Shown here one piece after another: positions 35,138 through 46,098 of a DNA stretch of 64,000 nt (its first letter is position 1; every line of letters starts with the position of its first letter). The DNA is from Rhizophagus clarus (lineage: Eukaryota; Glomeromycota; Glomeromycetes; Glomerales; Glomeraceae), in NCBI GenBank assembly GCA_015698045.1, contig BLAL01000006.1, forward strand, positions 124,001-188,000, read 5' to 3'. A program made the position numbers and the translations under genes. The notes beneath the pieces are model-generated. The model searched no databases and was not told the origin of the DNA. It saw only the letters and a list, made by a program, of their open reading frames with translations.

Positions 35138-37528
35138 CTACTTAAATACATTAAAATATTCGCTATTTCTCTTGAGAAATAGTAATTCAGTAACTGTAGA
35201 TGCTTTTAACCGGTTCGTTTCTTCACAAATTTGATTTCCAGCATCACTGAATAGTCTTTCACTTGGAACTGACGTGGCTGGTATACATAAATATTTACGA
35301 GCTAATTCATATAACACTGGGAATGAATCTTTATTATTTTGCCACCATTGAAAAGGATTGGTATCGTAAGAAGCTTGAGGAGTCCTAAAATAATTGTCAA
35401 ATTCAGTGTCTTCATTTTCTTCTATAACTTGAGGGCCAAAAATATATGCGTGAAAACGGTCAATTGATGAATTATTATTAGAAAAATTTTCTTCGGGTTG
35501 TGTATTATTTTGAGGCTTAATCTCATCATACTGAACTTTCAGTTCAACCTTTACTCTTTCTCGCAATTCATTAGGCCAACCATGTGTTCTTTTGCATCGG
35601 GGATCAAGAATAGTTGCCAAAAGCATAGCCATAGGAGGATCATTCCAATAATCAAATAAAGCACCATAAATTTCCTTTTGAACTTTATTAATTATAGATG
35701 CAGTATTTAGCTGTTGTTGATGATGTTGACGTTGAGATTGTTGTTGATGTTGTTGATGTTGAGATTGTTGTTGTTGAGATTGTTGTTGAAGTTGTTGATG
35801 TTGAGATTGTTGTCTTGTAGTAACATTTGGCCGTATACGCTGTTCATCTTCTTCCTCTTCATCTGACTCACTTTCCCCCTCATCCTCATCATCACTTTCT
35901 TCATCATCATCTTCTAATTCATCATCATCATTTATAGTTACATTAACAATTATTAAAAATTAGAAGTTGAAATAAAAAAATAAAAAAATTTTCAAACAAT
36001 TAAAAATTTTCATCACCATTACCTTCAATACCTTCTTCATTTTCATCATCATCTTCAATTAAAGGTGTATAGTAAAATCTAATAGATTCTAAAGTTGAAT
36101 ATATTAAGGATATTGTGCAATATTTTTCACCACCCAAAAATGTGGTTGCATGCTCAATTGGTTGAAATAATTTGCACAATTCTTCTAATAATTTCCATTC
36201 ACAATCTTTTAAATATCTTTTTCTTAATTTTTTCCAATCTTTTATTGCGCTACTGTTTGAATCTAGTCTTAAAGTTACTAGCTCCTTTTTATTGCTTCTT
36301 TTAATTCTAATAATCTTTTCCAAGATGCTAAAGTAGATCTCCACCTTGTTTTACAATCAGCAATAGTACGAAGGATTTGCAGAGAACCACCTGGAATATT
36401 AATTGGTTCATTGGAATCTTGTAATTCCCTATCAGATGATGTTAAAGTTTGTCTTGTAATTTCTTTATTTAAATTTGCAATTTCAATTTGTGCTCGTTCT
36501 AGATGTTCAGCTTGTTTAGGTGAATTGAAAAATTGATTAAGTTTTCGAAATCTACATGCATATGACTTAATTTTACGCAATCCTTTCATTACACATAACT
36601 GAAGCGTATGAGAAGTACATGCAATCCTATCTATACCATCCCACTCTCTAATCGCTTTTACTACATTTGCCCCATTATCTGTAACTGCATGTTTTACTTT
36701 ATCATTTAAATGAAGTTCCTGAATTTTTTTTACTAATGCTAAACGAATATTTTCAGCTGTATGAGGATATTTAATAAGATCAATACAAATAAGGATATCA
36801 TATCATTCCATATTAGGAGTTAACCAATGACCGGTAATACCAATATAGCCTTGATTATTACGGGCAGTCCATAAATCAGTTGTAATAGCTGCATAAGTAC
36901 AAGTTTCATTGATCAATTGCTTCATTTGCAAAAGTGCTTCTTGATAACCAGCTCCAATATCAGCTTTTAGTGTTCTGTAACATGGTACAATAAAGGCAGG
37001 ATCCACTCTTTTTATAAACCGTTTAAAACCTTCTCCTACAATTGTAGCAAATGGTCGTCCATCAGTAACCAGCCAATCTGTAAGACTATTACGTAAATAT
37101 TGCTGTTTGGGTTCTTTATATGGAGTGAATTTTTTAATTTGATCATCTATTTTAAGTTGCTTATTTCAATAAAACAAAAGAAAATTTATTAATTATTTAT
37201 TAAAATTAATTCAATTTAACAATTTTATTTACCTGCTCCTTTTTTTTATTAAACACTTTATGTTTATCACCCAAATGATAACTCATGATTGAAGTTTGTG
37301 TTTTATATAGCAAACTTGCGCCACACACTATTTCATTTTCACCATCTTTTTCTATATATTGACAATACACACGCCCGTCTGTTTTCTCTACAAAGTAATT
37401 CCACACCCAACTGGTTTTATTTGCAGATTTTGGGATAATTTGTGGTTTTTGTTCATCTGTAATATCACTTGCCAAACGTTTGATGCGTGTAAAGATTCAG
37501 TGGAACTATTTGCACGTTTTGGAGGCAT
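35138..37528 (-). pseudogene. hAT transposase with BED finger, inactivated
   Basis: Starts MPPKRANSSTESLHAS at 37528; a one-base shift near 37478 leads to a BED-type finger (SWVWNYF...CQYIEKDGENEIVCGASLLYK...SYHLGDKH). An intron (37160-37232) joins KKKEQ to QLKIDDQIKKF. The RNase-H-like core follows (ITTDLWTARNNQGYIGITGH, then AVTDNGANVVKAI). A TGA at 36803-36805 replaces the Trp expected after HWLTPNME, and a one-base loss in an A run near 36290 shifts the frame. The C-terminal dimerisation domain is intact (WWQNNKDSFPVLYELARKYL, PATSVPSERLFSDAGN). An acidic stretch and a Gln/His-rich stretch are inserted before it. The element could move only with help from another copy. Confidence 0.9.
35709..35815 (-). 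repeat. Gln/His-rich coding repeat in the hAT transposase
   Basis: CAACAACAATCTCAACATC-type triplet repeats encode QQSQHQQLQQQSQQQQSQHQ-like sequence, preceded by an acidic DDEESDDEDEGE-type run. They sit just before the KVQKEIYGALFDYW block of the transposase. Confidence 0.8.
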
Positions 37529-38052
37529 TATTTACGTTAAAAGAGTTTATTAATACTATAAGTAGAGAGTGTGAAAGAAAGAAACTTTCTTACTTGTTAC
37601 AAAGAAAAATTAGCGAAGTTGCTATTTTAAGGGTTTATTACGTTTATTTAACCAATTTTATCATTAATATTTTAATCGATTTATTTTATTCGAGTATTAT
37701 ATAATTGATTTTACGTGTTGCAAATTTATTCGATTATATATTGATCGATTTTAATTTTTTGAGTACTCGATACACAAAATCATTAGTCGAGTCACTTGAC
37801 TTGATCGATCATGATTGATTTTGAATTGGTCAACTCAATTCCCTAAACTTAAGTATAATCGTCTAATAATTGTAATAACTGAGACTTTAAAACGTGTTAA
37901 AAAAAATATTAAATAAGTAAAATACGTTAAAAATATCAGACAAAACATTATGCATTAATTAAATTGTATTTGAGTACATAAAATAAAAAGGTTTCAGATT
38001 AAATTCTTCGTTAGTGTATAATAAATAACCTACTAAAAGGCAATTCTTTTAA

Positions 38053-38666
38053 CCCTATAAAAAATAAATGTCCAGAAAATGTTATCAAAAATGTCTGGAA
38101 AATGTCTGGAATAAATCTGATGTGTCCGGAAAATATCCACTTTTTTGGTACATGTCTGACACACTTCTGATACTTAAAATTTTGACATGTCCTAACTTTG
38201 TCCAGAATTCGTCCAGTATTTGTTTGGTATAAAATTTTGGACAAATTCTGGACATAGTAAAAAAGCCAGATGGATATGAAAAAGTTCAGGACAAATTCTG
38301 AATACTATTTCCAAAAAAGGATAAATTAATTTTGTAAAAAAATGCAAAAAGCACAAAATTGACATTCAAAATCTTTTTTGTCATACTAATTAAAATTGCA
38401 GAGCAGGCAAAAATACTATATATCTATGATATAAAAATTTTGGGTTAAGGAATAATAATGATCATCTATCCATTGATCATCTTTTGTGGCAAAATTTTAC
38501 AAAAATACATTTCCAGATAATTTCAGGACAATTTCCTAATATCCCAAAAATGCAGTGTTTTTGGAACAGTTTCCAGACACACAGTGTCAAGAATTTCTGG
38601 ACAATTATTTTGACAATTTTTCTGGACATTTTCTGGACATTATCCGGACACTTATTTTTTATAGGG
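38053..38666. mobile_element. CCCTATAA-ended MITE, 614 bp
   Basis: Ends CCCTATAAAAAATAAATGTC and, inverted, CCCTATAAAAAATAAGTGTC, with TAA duplications at 38050-38052 and 38667-38669. The interior is dense in TCTGGACA / TGTCCAGA motifs. No coding capacity; open frames within are by-products of the repeats. Confidence 0.85.
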
Positions 38667-38669
38667 TAA

Positions 38670-39599
38670 TAATTCAAATTTAAACGAAACATGGGCGTAT
38701 TATACAGTATAATAATAATTCTTAAATTTTCGTTATTTATTGGTGTAGCGTAACTAGCGTTAGAAAAGCTTATTAAGGTGGTATACTATTATTAAAAGAG
38801 CAATAGAATGAATAAAGAGAACTGAGGCTATCTATCTAATTTCAAATTTTGAATCATTATCATCATTCTTATTTCTTATCAATTATTATTATTATTTATA
38901 TATTTAAATCTTCATATTCTATTTTTTAGAAATTTTTTTTATTAAATTCGCGTACAATTGGTAATCTTTAACCTAATCTGGTTAGATTGAAAATAAAATG
39001 AATTAAAATTGTAATCGCGTTTATTTTTTTTACTAACTATTTTTTAATTAGTAAATTATAAGTCGCAGTTGATCATACTTGCCACAGAAAAATAATGATT
39101 ACTAATTGCTAATTCGAATAATCAATCTACTGATGACAAAAATTCAAGAATATTGATCAGTACGAAATTTTTCCCAGAACTTTAATCTAACCCAACCTAA
39201 TTAAACAACCGTTCTAGGCCTAAAATAAATAAAGTTACTGGATAGTATGCAACGTACTCATCATAAATGAAAAGTATAATATAATGATTTCATTTGATTT
39301 GAAACTAAAATTTAATTTTGATTTTTATTTAAAAGAGAATGTATATAAAACGTCAATTATGAATCGTCAAATTATCTTTGACCCATCATTTCGATACTAA
39401 ATGATGGCTCTAAAAAAATCAAATCAAAAAGAAACATATAAAAATAATTTATCTTAGTAATTAACAGACAAAAAAATATATTAACATAAAAAAAAATTAT
39501 TACTAATCACTTTTATATAGTTACCAAATTATCCGCAGCATGCCGATCATTTAATCTGTTTCGGAATAACCTAATATCTCTTACATCTAGGTAATATGA
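38670..39599. other. Intergenic DNA
   Basis: No gene recognised. Confidence 0.4.
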
Positions 39600-39945
39600 C
39601 GATGCAACCATTAACATTTTTTTTTTTTGTGCGCCCACTTTTAGTTTTTAATGAATGATGTAAAATTGCACAAGGAAGGAGAATGTTTTTCTATCATCAT
39701 GCTCACTAAAAAATTAGCACAAATCTTTACATCATAATTGCAAAACTTACATTAATATAAAAAGGTTTCATTTTCACGATCATTGAAAAATAATTTGAAA
39801 AAATGTCTCAAGAAAACCTGATGTAGAAGCTTTAGAAAACGCTGCTTCAACAATTCAACGTGAAGAACAAAAAATTGAGAAAGCAACTTTTTCAGGAGGA
39901 CTGGGTATATATACTGTATGTTGTCTTGATCGTGATTTTCCTTAT
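39600..39945 (+). pseudogene. Relic of a small gene: promoter and first exon
   Basis: Promoter-like sequence (AATGATGTAAAATTGC, AATCTTTACATCAT, TATAAAAAGG) is followed by ATGTCTCAAGAAAA and, one base out of frame, CCTGATGTAGAAG, reading PDVEALENAASTIQREEQKI then EKATFSGG. It ends at a possible GTATAT donor. It shares its upstream region and the CAGGAGGAC motif with 34140-34492, which retains a later exon instead. The one-base loss after MSQE breaks it. Confidence 0.5.
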
Positions 39946-40342
39946 TTGTCCTAAAAAATTACTTATTGCCTTAATTTATTTATTTATTGGGGGATTGAGT
40001 CATTAATATGTACAAATAAAAGAAAAATAGTAAAAAAAAAAAAAAATACTAAATTAAAATTATAAACATAAAGAATACACCAAGATAAAATCCCAGCCTC
40101 GCTCCCGATAATGATACAAAAGAAAAGAAAAACCTCATAAAAAGGATTTTCTACACGATCATCGAAAGGGTTACTTATTGCCTTAACTATATCATCATCA
40201 TTATATCATATCACGTGCGGTACTACAAGTACGATGATGTGCAATGCACAAGAAAAAGGTTAGTAATGAGATTAGGCATGCCGGATTTACGGTATTTCTC
40301 TTTTTAGCCGTCTATGCGTCCCCTATCGCCATTTTAACTAAA
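39946..40342. other. Intergenic DNA
   Basis: Nothing recognised. Confidence 0.35.
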
Positions 40343-40760
40343 TTAAGGTTGACTCAACTTCTTTTGTGTCAATTTTTCAATTTCTTTTTTCTGTAATATT
40401 ATTCGTTCTTTGTCCTTCAACTCTATTTCCTTTTTGGCCAGCTTTGACGTAATGTCCTTTATAATTTTGCTGCGCCTCACAGAGTCAATTGCAAAGGTCT
40501 ACGTTTTACTTCCCTATCCTTGCGAGTTTTTCTGAGTATATATTTGATGATATCTCTTCAAAAACTTTATATAACAGTTCTGCAGTCCCTATTTCCAAAC
40601 TTGGTCTATTTTTCGATAAAAGTTCTTGTTCGATTGTTGTTCTATTCTTCTCAAGTATTTTCTAAAAAGCTTTTCCATTGTTTCCACTTGTAATATGATT
40701 ATGAACTCATTTCGCGTATGACTCCATTTTATACGAGTTTTATTAATAATTTTTAGTCAT
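40343..40760 (-). pseudogene. Relic of a gene with a coiled-coil C-terminus
   Basis: On the minus strand three frames in order give GNNGKAF-like sequence, then NRTTIEQELLSKNRPSLEIG...YKVFEEISSNIYSEKLARIG and a stop, then SVRRSKIIKDITSKLAKKEI...LQKKEIEKLTQKKLSQP and a final TAA. The last part is heptad-rich and charged, a likely coiled coil. At least two frame breaks show that it is dead. I do not recognise the parent gene. Confidence 0.5.
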
Positions 40761-40958
40761 TTTCAACCAGATAAGCTTTTAGTGCGATTTTCCTCTATAA
40801 TAGGAAAAAATGTTGGTCAATCATTTTTATTTTGGCCAGATTTTCACTAAAATTTTCTATTCCACTTTCGATGATGACCCACATGCACAGTTGCCGTAGA
40901 TACAAAAAAAATTGCCTTTTTCGTAAAAAAAGCTTCAGTTAATTTTATATATACATAG

Positions 40959-41025
40959 TCTTAAGCTTGAGCTTAGCTTAAGCTTTGCTTTGCTTATGCC
41001 TAAGCTTAAGCTTAAGCTTGAGCAC
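40959..41025. repeat. AAGCTT palindromic cluster
   Basis: Overlapping TTAAGCTTAAGCTTGAGC repeats. It resembles the subterminal palindromes of elements A-C but with a different core; no matching partner end was identified. Confidence 0.6.
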
Positions 41026-41639
41026 ATCTTTAGACTAACTTTTTGCAAAACCTCTTCCTGTGCCAGCGAAAATAGTTGTTAACTTTATAATCATAAATTA
41101 TTTGCACTTTTTAACTTTTTTTGCCAATCAACAATAAATCATTAAAAATTATTAACTTTAAAAATTTAATTTTTTTTTTTAATTTATTGCAAAAAAAGAA
41201 AAAAAAATACAATAAATTTTGATGATAAATATGAAGAAATTTTTAAAGATTTAGGAAAAAACGGATAAAACCATTTTTTATTAAACGATTTAGAAAAAAA
41301 AATTCTTTCATTTTTTAATTGAAACAATTAGGGTAAGGATCCATTCGGGTCAGGTCGTCAAAATTATGATCTGGCATCAGGTGGCCTGTTAGCCTGAAAA
41401 GAATAATGAAAAAATAATGTACAAGGCAGTTTATAAAACCATTTCTTTTTTTTTATTTAAGAGAAAAAGAAATAACGAAATGATTAAATCCATTTTTTTG
41501 AAGCCTGGATTAGTCTAAGTTGAATAGTAAGTAATACAGTACCAGACCAAAAAAATTTGCTTCAATTTTATCTGGACATCCGGTTCAGTCTTTAAATTTA
41601 ATTTAACCATTATATTATCAAAACGAATTAAGAAATCTT

Positions 41640-42260
41640 AACCAAACGATTTCTTAACTTTTTTTCTTTAAAACAAGTTAAAAAAAATGTAGTAACGAGT
41701 TAAAAATGTTAACTACGCTTTTTTAACATTTTTTAAATACGAAGTTTTTAAACGTTAACCGAACATTTTTTTAACTTTTTTTTTAAAATGAGTTGAAAAA
41801 GTTAACTATGTTTTTTTAAAGAACGAGTTAAAAAAATGTCAATTACGTTTTTTAAAAAAACGAGTTAAAAGGTAACAACATTTTTTTAAAAAACGAGTTA
41901 AAAAAAATGTTAACTACGTTTTTTTTCCTTTTTTAAAAATAGAGTTGAAAAAACGTTTCTTTTATTAAAAAATGAAATTAAAAAAAAACTTTTCTTTAAA
42001 CCGAATTGGAAAATAGTAACTAAAGTGAATTAAAAAAATAATAACTACCGTTTTCTAACTTTTTTTAAAAAGTAAAAGTTAAAACGAGTTAAAATATTAA
42101 CTAAATGGTTTTTAACATTTTTTTTATTAATACAAATATGCAAATTAAAAAACGTTAATAAATAAACTTTTTTTTTCAAAAAATGCTAAATAAGCATTTT
42201 TTGATAGGTCAAAGCGAATTAAAAACATTGATAAATAAAGGCTTTGACTTTTTTTACTAA
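41640..42260. repeat. ACGAGTTAAAAAA / TTAACTACGTTTTTT array
   Basis: About ten degenerate units in which an ACGAGTTAAAAAATG arm is followed by a GTTAACTACGTTTTTT arm. The design matches the self-complementary units of the other arrays, with another core sequence. Confidence 0.65.
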
Positions 42261-42465
42261 ACGAACTAGAGTAATTTGGGTACAAGTTAGAGTTTCAGTA
42301 ATTACCGATTAGTTTTAACAGTTCCAGTTTACGATCGAACTGAAACATTCATCACTGCGGTTTCGATGTCAATTTTACGATTTTCTGAACCGATTTTACC
42401 TTTACTGAATTGATTTGTGATAATAAAAAACGAGAAAACCATTTTTTTTTTCATTTAATAAATTT

Positions 42466-42946
42466 AATGCTCCGAACGGGTTGGGTCAGTTCGGGTTACC
42501 TTGTTCACCCGAACTGAAGAATTTTTTCAGGTTGGTTCAGTTCGGTAATCTGCTCTGATCCGACCCTACCCGTTGGCCCAAAAGTATTCGGGTTACTTCG
42601 AATGATTAAGTTAATAAAAAAAATATTGTACAAACTTTTCATGACATTTTTTAATAAATTATCACAAAAAAATGTTGCGAAACGCTTTTTTTTAAATTAA
42701 ATTATGCATTAAAAACGTTTTCGTAATGTTTTTTATCGAGTTATTAAAAAAAATGTTTTTAATTTAATTATATATCAAAAAATGCGTTTCTTAATAAAAT
42801 ATCAAAAAAGGTTACAAAATGTTTTTTCAATTAAATTGTGTTTTTTTTAATTACGGTAATTTAATACGTTGATTGCTTAAAAATCCGCGGTAAATATACA
42901 TCGAAAACTGTTTTTGCAACGTTTATCAGTAAAATATTGTGAAATG
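42466..42946. repeat. GAACGGGTTGGGTCAG block and GTTGCGAAACG units left of element B
   Basis: A G+C-richer block with inverted CGGGTT / AACCCG and TCAGTTCGGG motifs starts TAATGCTCCGAACGGG, resembling the TAGAGTTCTGAACGGG end of element B. GTTGCGAAACG-type units like those of element A follow. It is probably part of an older element into which B inserted. Confidence 0.5.
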
Positions 42947-45286
42947 TAGAGTTCTGAACGGGCGGATGGGGTCAGGTAATTGACTTAACCTGACCCATGA
43001 TATTCAAGTCGGGTCATCAAATTCATGACCCGTTTTATATCAAAAAAAATTGTAATTTTATATATGAAAAAATTTAAATAATAAAAAAAAACGAATTTCT
43101 TAATCGTTTTTAATAACAAAAGAAAAAAACGATTTGTTAATCGTTTTTAATAACAAAAGAAAAAAACGATTTGTTAATCGTTTTTAATAACAAAAACGAT
43201 TTATTTTTCAGTTTTAATATCAAAAAAAAGCGATTTTTTAATAACAAAAAAAAAACGATTTTCTTAATCGTTTTAATAACAAAAGAAAAAAACGATTTGT
43301 TAATCGTTTTTAATAACAAAAAAAAAATGATTTTCTTAATCGTTTTTAATAACAAAAACGATTTATTATTCATTTTTAATAACAAAAAAAAAGCGATTTT
43401 TTAATAACAAAAAAAAAACGATTTTCTTTTTATCGTTTTTAATAACAAAAGAAAAACAATTTTCTTAATTGTTTTTAATAACAAAAAAAAGTAATAACAA
43501 AAGAAAAAACGATTTTCTTAATCGTTTTTAATAACAAAAATGATTTATTATTCGTTTTTAATAACAAAAAAAAAAGCGATTTTTTAATAACAAAAAAAAA
43601 ACGATTTTCTTAATCGTTTTTAATAACAAAAAAAAAGTAATAACAAAAGAAAAAACGATTTTCTTAATCGTTTTTAATAACAAAAGAAGAAACGATTTTT
43701 TTATCATTTTTAATATCAAAAGAAAAAACGATTTTCTTAATCGTTTTTAATAACAAAAGAAAAAAATGATTGTTAATCATTTTTAATAACAAAAATGATT
43801 TATTTTTCGTTTTTAATAACAAAAAAAAAGCGATTTTTTAATAACAAAAGAAAAAAATGATTGTTAATCGTTTTTAATAACAAAAATGATTTATTTTTCG
43901 TTTTTAATAACAAAAAAAAAGCGATTTTTTAATAACAAAAGAAAAAAATGATTGTTAATCGTTTTTAATAACAAAAATGATTTATTTTTCGTTTTTAATA
44001 ACAAAAAAAAAGCGATTTTTTAATAACAAAAGAAAAAACGATTTTCTTAATCGTTTCTAATAACAAAAGAAAAACGATTTTCTTAATCGTTTTAAATAAT
44101 AAAAAAAACGATTTTCTTAATCGTTTTCAATAATAAGAAAAACTGATTTTCTTAATCGTTTTTAATAACAAAAGAAAACCCGATTTTCTTAATCGTTTTT
44201 AATAACAAAAGAAAAACCGATTTTCTTAATCGTTTTTAATAACAAAAGAAAAACTGATTTTCTTAATCGTTTTTAATAACAAAAGAAAACCCGATTTTCT
44301 TAATCGTTTTTAATAACAAAAGAAAAAACGATTTTCTTAATCGTTTTTAATAACAAAAGAAAAAACGATTTTCTTAATCGTTTTTAATAACAAAAGAAAA
44401 AACGATTTTCTTAATCGTTTTTAATAATAAAAAAAACAAATTTCTTAATCGTTTTTAATAATATAAAAAAACGATTTTCTTAATCGTTTTTAATAATATA
44501 AAAAAACGATTTTCTTAATCGTTTTTAATAATATAAAAAAACGATTTTCTTAATCGTTTTTAATAATATAAAAAAACGATTTTCTTAATCGTTTTTAATA
44601 ATATAAAAAAACGATTTTCTTAATCGTTTTCAATAATAAAAAAAATGATTTTCTTAATCGTTTTTAATAATAAAAACGATTTATTTTTCGTTTTTAATAA
44701 CAAAAAAAAGCGATTTTTTAATAACAAAAGAAAAAACGATTTTCTTAATCGTTTCTAATAATAAAAGAAAAACGATTTCCTTAATCGTTTTAAATAATAA
44801 AAAAACGATTTTCTTAATCGTTTTCAATAATAAAAAAAACGATTTTCTTAATCGTTTTCAATAATAAAAAAAACAATTTTCTTAATCGTTTTTAATAATA
44901 AAAAAAACGATTTTCTTAATCGTTTTTAATAATAAAAAAAATGATTTTCCTAATCATTTTTAATAAGAAAAAAAACTATTTTCTTAATCGTTTTTAATAA
45001 CAAAAGAAAAAAATGATTTATTTTTCGTTTTTAATAACAAAAAAAAAGCGATTTATTAATCGTTTTTAATAACAAAAAAAAAAGATTATTAATCATTTTT
45101 AATATTCGTTTTTAGTAATAAAAAACCGATTTAGCCAAACTTTAAATATAAAAACGCCGGGACTAATAGTATCGGCATTTTTTTTCAGCGTTTTTTGTCA
45201 GGTCAACGAGTCAGATCAGGTACCTGATTAACACTGACCTGACCCGAGAATTTTGGGTCAACAGTCGGGTCAGATTCAGAGCTCTA
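42947..45286. mobile_element. hAT-like element B with a satellite core
   Basis: Ends TAGAGTTCTGAAC and, inverted, TAGAGCTCTGAATC. Flanking octamers are GTGAAATG (42939-42946) and GCGAAACG (45287-45294), a decayed 8-bp duplication differing only by two C-to-T changes at CpG sites. Subterminal blocks are full of GGGTCAGGT / ACCTGACCC motifs. The central 2 kb is a palindromic satellite; no gene is present. Confidence 0.75.
43065..45110. repeat. AACGATTTTCTTAATCGTT satellite in element B
   Basis: About fifty units of about 35-40 bases, each an AACGAT...ATCGTT palindrome joined by TTTAATAACAAAAGAAAA-like spacers. Several higher-order variants (spacer AATAATATAAAA; core TGATTTATTTTTCG) form local runs, as expected of recent array expansion. 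Confidence 0.9.
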
Positions 45287-45294
45287 GCGAAACG

Positions 45295-45700
45295 TTTTTT
45301 TCAAATTAAATTATATACATCTGATATCAAAAAATGCGCAACATTTTTTAATAACAAAAAAAACCGTTTTGCAACGTTTATGCTTTTTATCACATTGTTA
45401 AAAAACGCACAACATTTTTATTTATTAAATCCTATATCAAAAAACATTTTCGCAACGTTTTTTATCAAATTATCAAAAAAGCACTGCAAACCGTTTTTTT
45501 GTTAAATTGTATATTTTAAACTTTTTTATTAAATTATATGTTAAAAAATGTTTTGCGACGTTTTTTGACAAATTATAAATGTTGTTAAATGTTTTTTATT
45601 AAATTATAATTCGAGTCAACACGGGCCAGTTCGAATAGTCACGTGACATTAGGGTCAATTTCTGAGTTTATATTAATACTCGATTCAGTTAGCCCAGGTG
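45295..45700. repeat. GCAACGTTT units and G+C-rich block right of element B
   Basis: Units such as TTTTGCAACGTTTA and TTTCGCAACGTTTTT continue the sequence interrupted by element B. They are followed by a block with CGGGCCAGTTCG and AGCCCAGGTGTCAA, a possible terminal region of an older host element. Its partner end is not certain. Confidence 0.45.
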
Positions 45701-45899
45701 TCAATTCACCAATTTTACGACAATCATGCAAAAACGTGGACAACGTTTGAGTGGACCTTCACCATCTAAGATTAACAATCCCATCTTCCTAACTTTTTAA
45801 GTCATAGGAAAGCTAAGAAGATGATGGAGGAATGAGATAATGATAATGAAAATCTTATTATCTAATTGTTTATTTTTTGGATCAAAGTAAAAAAAATTA

Positions 45900-46096
45900 C
45901 AGTAATACCTCTATAAGTGCACCCTTTATAAGTGCACATATTATGTAATTCTCTCTATGTGCATGATACACTTGAGTCCCAGCTTATAAGAGCCCTTAAT
46001 ATTTTATTCTCTATAAATACACTCCCTCTCTAAGTGCATATTTTGCTATTTTTTTACTATGGTCCCAAGGGAGGTGCACTTATAGAGGCGCTATTG
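45900..46096. mobile_element. Short Tc1/mariner-like MITE, 197 bp
   Basis: Ends CAGTAATACCTCTATAAGTG and, inverted, CAATAGCGCCTCTATAAGTG, both continuing CACC, flanked by TA on each side (45898-45899 and 46097-46098). TA duplications and a CAGT-like start fit Tc1/mariner (pogo-type) elements. No coding sequence. Confidence 0.8.
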
Positions 46097-46098
46097 TA

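Larger units (their letters stand above)
34808..37845 (-). mobile_element. hAT transposon with perfect 8-bp target duplication
   Basis: The 3,038-bp element is bounded by AACTTAAG duplications (34800-34807 and 37846-37853). Ends read TAGGGAATTGAGTCGAC on the left and, inverted, TAGGGAATTGAGTTGAC on the right. The transposase gene occupies most of it on the minus strand. Subterminal regions carry TCGATTA/TAATCGA motifs in both orientations, likely transposase binding sites. The perfect duplications suggest a fairly recent insertion although the transposase is broken. Confidence 0.93.

Noticed and set aside
43137-43404. Open frames of 77-82 codons
   Set aside because: Lys/Phe/Asn translations of the satellite only.
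43065-45110. Possible CRISPR array because of regular palindromic repeats
   Set aside because: Spacers are not unique (mostly A/T variants of one another), the genome is eukaryotic, and the array lies inside a transposon-like element.
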